64,000 nt of DNA. Source: Xenorhabdus japonica. Its GTDB lineage: Bacteria; Pseudomonadota; Gammaproteobacteria; Enterobacterales; Enterobacteriaceae. Each line of letters opens with the position of its first letter. The first letter of the stretch is position 1. The position numbers were made by a program, and so were the translations under genes. The notes under the pieces were generated by a model. The model had not been told where the DNA came from. It saw nothing but the letters and a program-made list of their open reading frames with translations, and did no database searches. Positions 20,445 through 36,388 of this stretch are shown here, one piece after another. The stretch is taken from assembly GCF_900115195.1 (NCBI RefSeq), contig NZ_FOVO01000007.1, positions 1 to 64,000 on the forward strand, written 5' to 3'.

Positions 20445-20524
20445 AGCTATTGTTTTAGAAATCTATTGTTTTAAAAAGCTATTGCTTTAAAAAGATACGG
20501 TTTGAGAAAGATACCGTTTGAAAT
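20445..20524. repeat. Five 16-bp tandem repeats between lpoA and yraN
   Basis: Five exact-length units lie head to tail: AGCTATTGTTTTAGAA, ATCTATTGTTTTAAAA, AGCTATTGCTTTAAAA, AGATACGGTTTGAGAA and AGATACCGTTTGAAAT. The first three and last two form subgroups. The array ends 26 bases before the yraN start. Confidence 0.85.
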
Positions 20525-20550
20525 ATGAAAGGAATCGTGGTCATTTCAGG

Positions 20551-20934
20551 ATGAAAAAACCAACAAACAATCGCTATGCACTAGGGCGCCATTATGAACA
20601 GCAAGCTAAACTGTTTTTGCAAAAACAAGGGCTTGTCTTTGTTGCTGAGAATGTGAAAATTCGTGGTGGGGAAATCGATCTGATTATGCGTGATAAATAT
20701 ACATGGATATTCGTTGAAGTCCGTTTTCGTCAGAATGCACAATATGGTGGTGCCATTGCTACAATTACCCAAAGTAAGCGCAGAAAGCTTTTGCACACAG
20801 CGGCTGTCTGGCTGTCCCGACGAAATGAATGTCTGGAAACTGCACCATGCCGTTTCGATGTTTGTGCAATAACAGGACAAAAATTTGAATGGCTGAAAAA
20901 TGCCTTCACCCTGAATGAGAGCTTATTTCAATAG
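20551..20934 (+). CDS. yraN: YraN, UPF0102 endonuclease-like protein
   Basis: Protein of 127 residues of the UPF0102 family, which has a restriction-endonuclease-like fold. The key segment RGGEIDLIMRD followed by FVEVRFR holds the expected Glu-Asp and Glu-x-Lys/Arg type residues, and YGGAIATITQSKRRKL follows. Its cellular role is unresolved. The ATG at 20551 gives the family-length protein; AGG directly next to it is a poor ribosome site. An upstream TTG at 20518 lies inside the tandem repeat array and is less likely. It sits between lpoA and diaA as in E. coli. Confidence 0.87.
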   Translation: MKKPTNNRYALGRHYEQQAKLFLQKQGLVFVAENVKIRGGEIDLIMRDKYTWIFVEVRFRQNAQYGGAIATITQSKRRKLLHTAAVWLSRRNECLETAPCRFDVCAITGQKFEWLKNAFTLNESLFQ

Positions 20935-20989
20935 GTTCTCAATTTTCTCACTTTTTAAATAAATATATTCCAAATACATAGGTCATAAC

Positions 20990-21580
20990 GTGCTGGATAG
21001 AATTAAAGTCTGCTTTACAGAAAGTATTCAAACTCAGATCGCAGCAGCAGAAGCATTACCCGACGCAATCTCACGCGCCGCAATAATGATGGTTCAATCA
21101 CTGCTGAACGGCAATAAAATCCTTTGCTGTGGTAATGGTGGATCTGCCGCAACCGCACAGCGTTTTGCCGCCAGCATGATTAATCGCTTCGAAACGGATC
21201 GGCCAAGTTTACCTGCACTGTCACTGAATACAGATAATGTAGTAATCACCGCCATCGCCAACAGTAAACAGCCTGATGAAATCTACGCCAAACAAGTCAG
21301 AGCACTGGGACATACAGGGGATGTTCTGCTTGCTATTTCCACACATGGAAACAGTCGGGATATCATCAAAGCGGTAGAAGCTGCTGTTACACGCGATATG
21401 ACGATTGTCGCGCTGACAGGCTACGATGGTGGTGAATTGGCAGGCTTACTAGGCCCTCAGGATGTTGAAATACGCATTCCCTCACACCATAGCGTCAGGA
21501 TCCAAGAAGTCCATATGTTGACAATTAACTGTCTGTGCGACTTGATCGACAATACATTATTCCCTCATCAGGATGAATAA
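20990..21580 (+). CDS. diaA: DnaA initiator-associating protein DiaA
   Basis: SIS-domain protein of 196 residues, almost identical in pattern to E. coli Dia[42 protein letters not shown] and [19 protein letters not shown]. It forms a tetramer that helps DnaA assemble at oriC. It starts with GTG. It belongs to the SIS sugar-phosphate isomerase superfamily (GmhA-like) but the pattern and context fit DiaA. Confidence 0.95.
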   Translation: MLDRIKVCFTESIQTQIAAAEALPDAISRAAIMMVQSLLNGNKILCCGNGGSAATAQRFAASMINRFETDRPSLPALSLNTDNVVITAIANSKQPDEIYAKQVRALGHTGDVLLAISTHGNSRDIIKAVEAAVTRDMTIVALTGYDGGELAGLLGPQDVEIRIPSHHSVRIQEVHMLTINCLCDLIDNTLFPHQDE

Positions 21581-21592
21581 AGGAGCCAGCTC

Positions 21593-22168
21593 ATGCGGTT
21601 ATTTTCTCTATTATTAATATGTTTCAGTGTAATGCTATTACAAGGATGTATTGGCGCTGCCGTCGTAGGTTCTGCCGCGTTTGCCACAAAAGCCGGTTCA
21701 GATCCGCGAACAATTGGCCAACAAGTTGACGATACTACGCTGGAAGCCCGTGTCAGCACGGCCATCAGTAAAGATCCACAAATTAAGGCACAAGCACGCG
21801 TGGTAGCCACTGTGTATCAAAATAAGGTTCTTTTAACAGGCCAAAGCCCAAATATAGCTCTGGCTGAGCGGGCAAAACAGATTGCGTCGAAAGTTGAAGG
21901 CACCAAGACGGTATATAATGAGATCCGTCAGGGTAACCCCATTTCATTGGGCACAGTTTCCACCGATGCCTGGTTGACAACCAAAGTGCGCTCAAAAATT
22001 TTAGCCAGCGATTCAGTGAGGTCATCCAGCATTAAAGTGGTGACAGAAGATAGTGAAGTCTTTTTGTTTGGCATCGTCACCCGACAAGAAGGAAGTGACG
22101 CTGCGAAAATCGCCAGCGAAACCAGTGGCGTAAGACGTGTGACAACAGCATTTACTTACCTCAACTGA
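21593..22168 (+). CDS. dolP: Dual-BON-domain outer-membrane lipoprotein DolP (YraP)
   Basis: Lipoprotein of 191 residues with a signal peptide ending LLQGC (Cys19). Two BON domains follow, about residues 45-110 and 120-190, each with the pattern of a short helix, a central VLLTG or VFLFG strand, and the GTKTVYNE or GVRRVTTA ending. DolP supports outer-membrane integrity and BAM function. It follows diaA by 12 bases and is probably cotranscribed, though E. coli also gives it a sigma-E promoter. Confidence 0.94.
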   Translation: MRLFSLLLICFSVMLLQGCIGAAVVGSAAFATKAGSDPRTIGQQVDDTTLEARVSTAISKDPQIKAQARVVATVYQNKVLLTGQSPNIALAERAKQIASKVEGTKTVYNEIRQGNPISLGTVSTDAWLTTKVRSKILASDSVRSSSIKVVTEDSEVFLFGIVTRQEGSDAAKIASETSGVRRVTTAFTYLN

Positions 22169-22206
22169 AAACCTCAGCCAAAGCGATAGCTCAGAAAACA
22201 ACCATC

Positions 22207-22234
22207 AAAGCGGCACAAATTGGTGCCGCTTTTT
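22207..22234 (+). terminator. dolP terminator
   Basis: AAAGCGGCAC (22207-22216) pairs with GTGCCGCTTT (22223-22232), followed by TT. It lies between the convergent dolP and mtgA stops. Confidence 0.85.
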
Positions 22235-22235
22235 C

Positions 22236-22964
22236 CTATCTCAATTCATTTTGCTTTAAGTAATTCTCTCCCCCCATTAACTGCATTTGCCGCAAAATCC
22301 ATTGTTGGCGCTGCAATACATATTTGGAGGGAGCATTCACCTTATAGCGATGGGGGTTTGGTAGAACAGCAGCGAGCAATGCAGACTCAGAAACTGTCAA
22401 TCGACTGGCAGGTTTGCCGAAGTAACGCTGAGCCGCTTCTTCAACACCAAAAATACCATTGCCAAATTCGGCTATATTAAGATAGACCGTCAAAATACGT
22501 TTCTTTGACCATAGCAATTCCAGTACCGCCGTCATGCCCGTTTCCAATCCCTTTCTGACCCAACTCCGACCTTCCCATAAAAATAAATTTTTGGTTGTTT
22601 GCTGAGAAATTGTCGATGCCCCCCGAATTCGCTTTTGATATTTTTTGTTATGCGCTATAGCAGTTTCGATAGCATCAAAATCAAATCCCCAATGTTTTGG
22701 AAATTTTTGATCTTCGGCTGCAATGACGGCTAATGCTATATAAGGTGAAATTTGATTCTGATCTACCCATGAGGAATGAGAAACATAAGAGAAATTAATT
22801 AACATTAAAGCGCCTATTTGTCTCTCTATCATCACCATAGAAAACGGCACCGGCAGAAATGAAAAAGCGATTACAGCAACAAACCATAGAACTGTGATCG
22901 ATACGACAATTTTTTTCAGCCAGCGCCACAATATTGAAAAAGGATTTTTCATCCGATTACTCAA
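22236..22964 (-). CDS. mtgA: Monofunctional peptidoglycan glycosyltransferase MtgA
   Basis: Protein of 242 residues with one N-terminal transmembrane helix (about residues 18-40) and a GT51 domain. The catalytic region has [15 protein letters not shown] (first Glu), the [17 protein letters not shown] motif, and [26 protein letters not shown]. It polymerises lipid II into glycan strands at the inner membrane. Its start overlaps the elbB 3' end by eight bases, so the two are translated together. Confidence 0.95.
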   Translation of the reverse strand: MSNRMKNPFSILWRWLKKIVVSITVLWFVAVIAFSFLPVPFSMVMIERQIGALMLINFSYVSHSSWVDQNQISPYIALAVIAAEDQKFPKHWGFDFDAIETAIAHNKKYQKRIRGASTISQQTTKNLFLWEGRSWVRKGLETGMTAVLELLWSKKRILTVYLNIAEFGNGIFGVEEAAQRYFGKPASRLTVSESALLAAVLPNPHRYKVNAPSKYVLQRQQWILRQMQLMGGENYLKQNELR

Positions 22965-23610
22965 TCATTCTCAATATTTCTCTAACTAATTTATCAATTC
23001 CTTTTTCTGCCTGAAACAGGGATTCTGCAAGCATATAAGCGGGTGTTGTCACAATTTTGTTTTCAAAATCAATAACAACGTCATCAACGGGGCACTCAAT
23101 ATGTATACCTCCCATCTTCTCTATTTCAGCCGCTGTTTCTGGATCATTTCCAATGGTTAATTTTATCGGTTTGCCTAATATTTTAGGTACCATAACAGGA
23201 GAAATGCACATAAACCCCATCGGCTTACCTGATTTGTGTATATTTTGCACAATACTTAATAACTCTTTATTTATTTCGCAATCAGAACCTTTAGATGCAA
23301 AATTACATAAATTCTTGACTACACCAAAACCCCCAGGAATAATCAGCGCATCCAACTCATCAATATTAACTTTGGATAAAGGCTGTATATTTCCACGTGT
23401 TATGCGGGCGGATTCTTCCATTATATGGCGGCTTTCTTTTTTCTCTTCTCCATTAAGGTGATTAATAACATAATGTTGTGCTTCATCAGGCGAAAAAAAA
23501 GACACTTCAGCGCCAAGACGGCTTAAAGAGAGCATAGTCAGTACTGATTCGTGAATTTCACTTCCATCGTACACTCCGCATCCACTTAATATAACGGCAA
23601 CAGATTTCAT
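22957..23610 (-). CDS. elbB: ElbB, DJ-1/PfpI-like glyoxalase
   Basis: Protein of 217 residues, identical in length to E. coli ElbB. It has the class I glutamine-amidotransferase-like fold: N-terminal [18 protein letters not shown], the [12 protein letters not shown] loop, and the nucleophile Cys in [10 protein letters not shown]. coli ElbB (YhbL) has weak glyoxalase activity and was linked to isoprenoid production. The ATG at 23610 is chosen because GGAG lies six bases before it; a Met four codons upstream is inside that ribosome site region. Confidence 0.92.
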   Translation of the reverse strand: MKSVAVILSGCGVYDGSEIHESVLTMLSLSRLGAEVSFFSPDEAQHYVINHLNGEEKKESRHIMEESARITRGNIQPLSKVNIDELDALIIPGGFGVVKNLCNFASKGSDCEINKELLSIVQNIHKSGKPMGFMCISPVMVPKILGKPIKLTIGNDPETAAEIEKMGGIHIECPVDDVVIDFENKIVTTPAYMLAESLFQAEKGIDKLVREILRMIE

Positions 23611-23736
23611 ATTTCTCTCCATTTGTAGTAGATTAATGCTTAACCCCTTAGAGGGTTAAACACCAATCTTCATCACAGATTTTAATGAATCTTGTAACAA
23701 AAAATCTTATCTTTGCTATGTTGGTACTTGTGTTCT

Positions 23737-23856
23737 GTGCGGAAGAATTCTTTAATTACTCGCATCGAAAATAAATCTTAGATAAGCGGGTAAACAAGTT
23801 TCCCTGGTGTTGGCGCAGTATTAGCGCACCCCAACTTCGGTTAGGGTTATTTTTTT
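23737..23856 (+). ncRNA. arcZ: ArcZ (RyhA/SraH) Hfq-binding small RNA
   Basis: On the plus strand between elbB and arcB, the 3' half TTTCCCTGGTGTTGGCGCAG, followed by TATTAGCGCACCCC, matches the conserved ArcZ seed region, and a terminator stem with T7 ends at 23856. A GTGCGG at 23737 coincides with the E. coli 5' end, giving about 120 nt against 121 in E. coli. The 5' half is otherwise diverged. In E. coli ArcZ is repressed by ArcA, activates rpoS and targets arcB, flhD and others; Hfq and ArcZ control secondary metabolism in Xenorhabdus and Photorhabdus. The last ten bases overlap the arcB 3' end in antisense. Confidence 0.9.
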
Positions 23857-26186
23857 GTAGCGCCTGATAACCAATTTCTTAATATTTCTATATCCTGCTT
23901 CCATTCCGACTTTAACTCATCCACCCACTCCTGAACATTATCCCACCACGCAGGTAAATCTGGTGACTGAATCTGCTGAGCCAATTGCTGCAAGTGGCGT
24001 AACCCTACTGAACCAGCCGCTCCCTTAATCTTATGCGCCTCTTCCGTGATGCCTTTTTGATCTCTGGCGGTCATGTTGGAGTCCAGCAAAGAAATGTAAC
24101 TTGGCATCATGGTTTCAAAAATAGACAGATTATCTATAATCATTTTTGGTCCAACCAATTCGATGTATTGGTTAAGCATCTCTATATCTAGCCGCTCTTC
24201 ATCCTGATACACAATACCAACTTCCGGTAAGATACTTTCAGATTCAGATGTCTTACCCCAATATCTTTCTATTACGGCAGTCAATTCCTTGACGGATAGC
24301 GGTTTATTGAGCACATCATCCATGCCTGCATCAAGATATTCTTTTTTATCCTTCAATACATTAGCCGTTAGAGCGATCAAAGGAGGCAAGGATTGAGAGG
24401 AGTAACGCTGGTGCAATTGACGGGCGATATCGAGTCCGGTCATATCCGGCAATTGGATATCCAGTAGCACTAAATCATATTCATCAGGATCAAACATTGC
24501 CAATGCATCATGACCATTCATGGCAACATCCACACTGTTACCCAGTTTCTCCAGTACAGAACGAGCCACAATGACATTCAATTCAATATCTTCCACCAAC
24601 AAGATGTTAAGTGCTGGCAATGGCACAGCATCTTGTTCAGCCTTCCCTTCTGGATAATCAACAATGGCTGGAGCAATAACAGACAAGGTAAAGCAAGAGC
24701 CTTTGCCTAACGTGCTTTTCACAGCAATGTCTCCCCCCATTCCTTGAGCAAGGCGCTTCGAAACCGCAAGGCCAATTCCTGTGCCTGTCGCAGGGCGTCC
24801 GCCAGCACTGTCTTTGACCTGATAATACATTGCGAAGATTTTTTCCAGCTCATCAGGAGGAATGCCAATACCGGAGTCCGTTACTTCAAAAAATAAGCGC
24901 TCTCCTTCTTCACGCCAGATACGAACCCTAATTTCGCCTTGAAGCGTAAATTTGACAGCGTTGCTGATCAGGTTCCACAAGATTTGTCGCAAGCGGGTTC
25001 CATCAGTCAGCACTTTTGCTGGTAATGGCAGCTCTGGTTCCAGTACAAATTTAATTCCTTTCGGTTGCGCCAATAAACCTGAAATATTCTCCAAATCTGT
25101 CATGAAACCCGTGAAATCAACTGGTTGGTTATCAAGCTGAACCTTGCGACGCTCAATTTTATCTAATTCTATGATATCATTGAAAATATTTCCCAAAGTA
25201 ACGGCGCTGACATGAATTGTTTCCAGATATTTGCATTGCTCTGGTGTTAAGTCGGTATCCATCAAGATTCGGCTCAAACCTATAATGCCATTTAAAGGAG
25301 TACGAAGCTCATGGCTAATCGTAGAGATAAAAGTCGTTTTATCCCTACTGGCATTCTCCAATGCGTCCTGATAGCGCTTACGCTCCGTTATATCGCGCCC
25401 AAATCCCATTAACCCATGTCGCTTGCCAACACGATCATAAAAAGGGACTTTCCTTAGCTCAAAACAGGCCTTGCGCCCGTCGGGATAAACTAACCATTGT
25501 TCATAAGTCAGGGAGACATTGTGGCGAAATACTTTTTCATCAGTTTCCATCACCTTGCTGGCAATTTCTTTATCATAAACATCCGTCGGCGTCAGACCTA
25601 TGAGATTTTTTTCGCTTTTGCCAGTCAGCAATTCCATCGCCCTATTACAGCCAGAAAATTCATTCTCTTCATTACGGTAATAAACTAAATCCGGGGAGGC
25701 ATCCAGAAATGAACGCAATAGTATTGATTGCTGTTCAAGTTCAATCTGGGTTTTTTCTCGGTACTCCATTTCCAGTTTAAGTTTATCCAACAAAACCAAA
25801 TGCGTTTTTTCCGCCTTTTCCCTATCGCCGATCTCTTGATTCAATTGGGCAATATTTTCTTTGAGCTGCAGATTTAATGTCGCATCGCGCTGACGCATTT
25901 CTTCAAGTTTTTCGACCAAACCAGATAAACGCTGGCGGGATTCCTCAAGTTGTTCAACTACGATGGAGAGGAAATAAACTGCCCAAGGAGTGATCAACAA
26001 ACCAAAAAAAATGGAGCGAATTAAATCAATACTCTCCACTTTCCCAGTCAGTACTGCTGTGACTGCCATCTGCATCGTTATAGCAAGAATAACCAAAGCC
26101 GATGCAAGCAACATAGAAAAACGCACCAGCCCCAGCTTCATCATCAAATCTACATAATATTGGGCAAGCCCTCGAATCAGCTTCAT
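23847..26186 (-). CDS. arcB: Aerobic respiration control sensor kinase ArcB
   Basis: Tripartite hybrid histidine kinase of 779 residues (E. coli 778). Two N-terminal transmembrane helices (about 20-75) are followed by a coiled coil (80-150) and a PAS domain. The redox cysteines are kept (FSGCNRAMELL and GRKACFELRKV). Then come the H1 transmitter (FISTISHELRTPLNG), the ATPase boxes (NAVKFT, DSGIGIPPDE, GTGIGLAVS), the receiver Asp in LVLLDIQLPD, and the C-terminal Hpt His in EEAHKIKGAAGS. It senses quinone redox state and phosphorylates ArcA. The start at 26186 has GGAG six bases upstream. Confidence 0.96.
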   Translation of the reverse strand: MKLIRGLAQYYVDLMMKLGLVRFSMLLASALVILAITMQMAVTAVLTGKVESIDLIRSIFFGLLITPWAVYFLSIVVEQLEESRQRLSGLVEKLEEMRQRDATLNLQLKENIAQLNQEIGDREKAEKTHLVLLDKLKLEMEYREKTQIELEQQSILLRSFLDASPDLVYYRNEENEFSGCNRAMELLTGKSEKNLIGLTPTDVYDKEIASKVMETDEKVFRHNVSLTYEQWLVYPDGRKACFELRKVPFYDRVGKRHGLMGFGRDITERKRYQDALENASRDKTTFISTISHELRTPLNGIIGLSRILMDTDLTPEQCKYLETIHVSAVTLGNIFNDIIELDKIERRKVQLDNQPVDFTGFMTDLENISGLLAQPKGIKFVLEPELPLPAKVLTDGTRLRQILWNLISNAVKFTLQGEIRVRIWREEGERLFFEVTDSGIGIPPDELEKIFAMYYQVKDSAGGRPATGTGIGLAVSKRLAQGMGGDIAVKSTLGKGSCFTLSVIAPAIVDYPEGKAEQDAVPLPALNILLVEDIELNVIVARSVLEKLGNSVDVAMNGHDALAMFDPDEYDLVLLDIQLPDMTGLDIARQLHQRYSSQSLPPLIALTANVLKDKKEYLDAGMDDVLNKPLSVKELTAVIERYWGKTSESESILPEVGIVYQDEERLDIEMLNQYIELVGPKMIIDNLSIFETMMPSYISLLDSNMTARDQKGITEEAHKIKGAAGSVGLRHLQQLAQQIQSPDLPAWWDNVQEWVDELKSEWKQDIEILRNWLSGATKK

Positions 26187-26866
26187 AACCGCTCCCAGTA
26201 AAATTATTCCCGATAAAGTCACCAGATTGAATCATAACGCAAAAAAGCCCCAACTTCGTTGAGTGATATCATCCTTAAACCCCATAAAGAATAAAATATC
26301 CAAAAAAACAGAATAACTATGCACTAGATTTCAATTATATTTTTTATGATTAAAAAATAATCAATAATATTATCTTGAAAAGAGAAAAATACATACAATA
26401 AATCTAATTTAAAATAAATTATTAGAATAAAATTTTAAATATTATGCATTTTAAAGCATATCTAAAATAGATAATGTGGTAATTTTAGTGATATAAATCA
26501 CATCATATAAGGGAATGATCTTGGTCACAAAATATAAAAACTCAATATTTATTCATTAAAATCAACGTAATAAATAAAAAATTTCTACAAAAAGCGCAAT
26601 TTAACACTATTTGACCTACTCTATTTTTATCGTTAAGTTGGGAATTCACTGAAAATCACCTGTTGGATAATCACCCAACTCATATTTATGCAGTGATAGA
26701 GAACATGACATCATTTTGATTTACCGCTTGTGGATATCAATAAAACAAGTGGCGTTTAACTGAGGGCGCGAATTAGACGCCTATAGAAATAAATATATTT
26801 ATGCCATCTCGCGAGTGATGTGAGAGTCAGACAAAAAAAGTCGGACAGAACTTGGGGAGTTTTACA
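26187..26866. other. arcB-gltB divergent regulatory spacer
   Basis: About 680 very AT-rich bases carrying the promoters of arcB (minus) and gltB (plus). Apart from the CRP-like site listed separately I see no gene or RNA. Its length and AT content fit a region regulated by Lrp, as known for E. coli gltBDF, but I cannot place individual Lrp sites. Confidence 0.5.
26487..26502 (+). promoter_or_regulatory. CRP-like site upstream of gltB
   Basis: AGTGATATAAATCACA matches the CRP consensus TGTGA-N6-TCACA at 9 of 10 positions. It also contains TGAT-N4-ATCA, a partial FNR pattern. CRP repression of gltBDF is known in E. coli; the spacing here to any start site is undetermined. Confidence 0.5.
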
Positions 26867-32753
<5,887 letters not shown>

Positions 32754-32778
32754 TATCCCATTCTTTTTCTTCTAATGA

Positions 32779-32804
32779 CTTCTCCGATCCCTTAATCGGA
32801 GAAG
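32779..32804 (+). terminator. Hairpin after gltD
   Basis: CTTCTCCGAT (32779-32788) pairs with ATCGGAGAAG (32795-32804) around six bases. There is no T tract behind it. The rest of the gap up to 33071 is AT-rich and otherwise empty. Confidence 0.55.
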
Positions 32805-33071
32805 ATCTCAAAAGCATAAAAATCCCGTCGTTTTTTTTATTTTCTTTTACTACCACACTAATTGTATTTTTTAGATTTATGCGACTATTCTTATACTCTA
32901 AAGCCAAATATACCGATTTAATCTCCTACTCATTATAACAATACAACAATAGTGCAATACCGTAATACAGCAATAAGGCTTATTTTTTTCGGAAAGAAAG
33001 TTGCTCAAAGTAACTGGTTAAATAGATGTGAAATAAAAGATCACTAAAACGATAATAATAGGAATAAATAC

Positions 33072-33581
33072 ATGCGATTACTCACACAGATACTCTTCTT
33101 CTCTTGCATATCCTTGATAAGCTTGCCATCAATTGCGAAAGTCTCTACTCCTGCCGAAATTATGCAACAATTACAAGAAAGAGGAGTAAATTCTGTTGTG
33201 GCAGAGATAAATGAAAAATACGAACAGGATAACATTCTCCATAGTATTTCAACCGGTGATACACAATGGCTGCAAATTGCCTTTAAGCTCATCCCTAATG
33301 CCCATTCCAAATTTCCCCAGCAAATTACTAACTCTTTATCGGTTGCTTTGACTGAAAATCCTGTAGAGGTATTAGCACTGGCAAAAGCACACCATGCGTT
33401 TTCACTTACTGATATCTGCACTATTCCTCAAACATTCAATGGACTGGATAAAAAGAAAATTTTTTCCAAAAAAATGATGAACAGCTTAAACGCAGCAAAA
33501 AAATCTAATACTGGGAAAAATCGGGATAATATCGAAATCTGTATGTGGGAATTTGAAAAAGCTCGTAACACTTATTTGTAA
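33072..33581 (+). CDS. Small secreted protein of unknown function
   Basis: Protein of 169 residues that I do not recognise with confidence. A clear Sec signal peptide (residues 1-22, ending LPSIA) is followed by a mature domain of about 147 residues rich in Lys and Asn. It has two Cys, in TDICTIP and IEICMWEFEK, which could form a disulfide in the periplasm. The segment GDTQWLQIAFKLIPNAHS with NSLSVALTENPVEVLALAK resembles, from memory, small uncharacterised secreted proteins of proteobacteria with a similar W-x2-(L/I)-A-x-x-L-x-P-x-x pattern. A ribosome site (AGGAAT) precedes the ATG. It stands alone between gltD and sspB. Confidence 0.75.
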   Translation: MRLLTQILFFSCISLISLPSIAKVSTPAEIMQQLQERGVNSVVAEINEKYEQDNILHSISTGDTQWLQIAFKLIPNAHSKFPQQITNSLSVALTENPVEVLALAKAHHAFSLTDICTIPQTFNGLDKKKIFSKKMMNSLNAAKKSNTGKNRDNIEICMWEFEKARNTYL

Positions 33582-33700
33582 ACTAAAAATAAAGGAGATC
33601 AATGTCTCCTCTATTTGCATTTCTAATAAGTCTCTTCATCTTTCAAGTTACAGCCTTGCTGACTGCAACTTAAAATCTATAAGATATGAGCTTTAAGCAA

Positions 33701-34198
33701 TTATTTTACAACGCGCAAAGTTGGACGACCCTTTGGCGGTTGAGGTGGCGGTTCGTCATCTGGCGAATTATCATCGTGAGAAGTTTTGCTACCATGTCTG
33801 CTATCGTGGATAAGCACCAAATTATCTGCTATTGGTGCATCTGTTTCTTCTGATCCAGTATCCTCATCATAGGCAAGTTCTGGCTCAAACATCATTCCCG
33901 CACCATTTTCACGGGCATAAACCGCAATAACAGCTGCCATCGGAACATTAACTTGACGAGCAATGCCACCAAAACGGGCATTGAACCTCACTTCATCGTT
34001 AGTCAATTCTAAATTGCCAACCGCTCTCGGTGAGATATTCAAAATAATTTGCCCATTTTGCACATATTCCATCGGGACGCTAACGCCATAAACGTTAACA
34101 TCCACAACAATATGCGGGGTCATGTCATTATCCAATAGCCACTCATAATGTGCCCTCAATAAATAGGGGCGGCGTGGAGACATTTGAGTCATCTCCAT
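33701..34198 (-). CDS. sspB: ClpXP protease specificity-enhancing factor SspB
   Basis: Protein of 165 residues. The folded domain (RRPYLLRAHYEWLLDNDMTPH, NGQIILNISPRAVGNL, VRFNARFGG, IAVYARENGAGM) binds ssrA-tagged substrates. An acidic flexible linker (about 115-150) leads to the C-terminal ClpX-binding tail RPTLRVVK. It delivers tmRNA-tagged and RseA-type substrates to ClpXP. It lies three bases after the sspA stop. Confidence 0.96.
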   Translation of the reverse strand: MEMTQMSPRRPYLLRAHYEWLLDNDMTPHIVVDVNVYGVSVPMEYVQNGQIILNISPRAVGNLELTNDEVRFNARFGGIARQVNVPMAAVIAVYARENGAGMMFEPELAYDEDTGSEETDAPIADNLVLIHDSRHGSKTSHDDNSPDDEPPPQPPKGRPTLRVVK

Positions 34199-34201
34199 AA
34201 A

Positions 34202-34852
34202 TTAACTCCGTGATTGTAAACGCATTTCACGTTCGGCTTCTGTCAGTGAAGCCAAGAATGCATCACGCTCAAACACACGCTGCATGTAGATTTGAAGCTC
34301 TTTTGTACCCGGACCTGACAACTCAACACCTAAAGCAGGCAAACGCCACAGCAGCGGAGCCAAGTAGCAATCCACCAAACTGAACTCTTCATGTGCGAAG
34401 AAAGGACTGAAAAGAGATATACTATCTTTACTCAGTAATTTCTCAGCAAGCTGTTTACGTGCAGCATTAGCTTCCTGAGCATTTCCTTCCTGAATTTTGT
34501 ACATCAGGGAATACCAATCTTTTTCAATTCTATACATCGCCATGCGGCACGTGCCACGTAAAACCGGATACACAGGCATGAGTGGTGGATGTGGGAAACG
34601 CTCATCCAGATATTCCATAATGGCGCGAGAATCATACAAAGTCAGATCACGATCAATGAGAGTTGGAACAGATTTATAAGGACTAAAATCAATCAACTCC
34701 TGAGGCAAATTATCTTCTTCAAGGGGATCAACATGTACAATATCTACGGTGACCCCCTTTTCCGCCAGTACAATTCGCACTTGATGGCTAAAAATGTCGG
34801 TCGGGCCGGAAAACAGAGTCATTACCGAACGTTTGTTGGCAGCGACAGCCAT
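34202..34852 (-). CDS. sspA: Stringent starvation protein A, SspA
   Basis: Protein of 216 residues with a glutathione-S-transferase fold but no conventional active site. Residues RSVMTLFSGPTDIFSHQVRIVLAEKGV begin the thioredoxin-like part (quoted in two pieces: RSVMTLFSGPTDIF and SHQVRIVLAEKGV), and PYKSVPTLIDRDLTLYDSRA and YLDERFPHPPLMP are family hallmarks. It binds RNA polymerase, is induced in starvation and controls acid tolerance and virulence genes. The ATG at 34852 is preferred to a TTG four codons upstream, which overlaps the GGAGG ribosome site. It is operonic with sspB. Confidence 0.95.
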   Translation of the reverse strand: MAVAANKRSVMTLFSGPTDIFSHQVRIVLAEKGVTVDIVHVDPLEEDNLPQELIDFSPYKSVPTLIDRDLTLYDSRAIMEYLDERFPHPPLMPVYPVLRGTCRMAMYRIEKDWYSLMYKIQEGNAQEANAARKQLAEKLLSKDSISLFSPFFAHEEFSLVDCYLAPLLWRLPALGVELSGPGTKELQIYMQRVFERDAFLASLTEAEREMRLQSRS

Positions 34853-35217
34853 GAAAACCTCCAAGTTTATCTAAAAAAAGGAACGAACAGCTCTTCAATA
34901 AACAGCGGCTATTCTCGCTCATATTCTCATCCTGTTTCGCACTTATTATCCGAGGCTATTCCCTTCACTTTTCTAGTAACTGCTTTACTGGCTGTAACGA
35001 GAAATTTCTTAGAAAGATATTTAACCTCTGCCAAATCGGGCAAATTCATGGATAAGGCAAAAAATTATTACTACTCTATCAGATTTTGCGCATTTTGTGG
35101 GGAAGTACATTGAGAATTAATGATGAAATATTGGAATTCAGGTATTTATCACTAAAAAAACACTCTTTATTTGCAAAAAATAGAGAGTTATTAAGGAATA
35201 AAAAAATCTACAGGAAT
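34853..35217. other. Spacer between sspA promoter side and rpsI terminator
   Basis: About 365 AT-rich bases upstream of sspA and downstream of rpsI, expected to hold the sspA promoter. A plus-strand frame over 34589-35113 mostly mirrors sspA and is not supported. I see no other feature. Confidence 0.45.
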
Positions 35218-35250
35218 AAAAAAACCCACCATAAAAATGGTGGGTTTTTT
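35218..35250 (-). terminator. rplM-rpsI operon terminator
   Basis: AACCCACCAT (to 35232) pairs with ATGGTGGGTT (from 35237) around four A residues, with A and T runs on both sides, so it can act in either direction. It sits about 35 bases after the rpsI stop on the minus strand. A second small palindrome (ATTGCCACA/TGTGGCAAT, 35262-35281) lies between them. Confidence 0.85.
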
Positions 35251-35284
35251 AACTTTAACCCATTGCCACAACTGTGGCAATAAA

Positions 35285-35680
<396 letters not shown>

Positions 35681-35692
35681 CTATAATCCCGA

Positions 35693-36295
<603 letters not shown>

Positions 36296-36388
36296 GAGAA
36301 CTCATCATAAAAAATCGACCCCAAATTCAATAATTATCCTATTGGTTGATATTACTTTCATGCATTAGCATCCGCAGGGGGAAATAAA

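Noticed and set aside
20396-20460. lpoA hairpin plus A run as an intrinsic terminator on the minus strand
   Set aside because: On the minus strand the T run precedes the stem instead of following it, so it cannot act as a terminator in that direction, and no minus-strand gene lies upstream.
20445-20524. The 16-bp repeat array as a CRISPR
   Set aside because: Units are contiguous without spacers and too short; no cas gene is present.
34589-35113. 174-codon plus-strand frame overlapping sspA
   Set aside because: Its first half mirrors sspA and its second half covers an AT-rich spacer; no signal, domain or conserved pattern.
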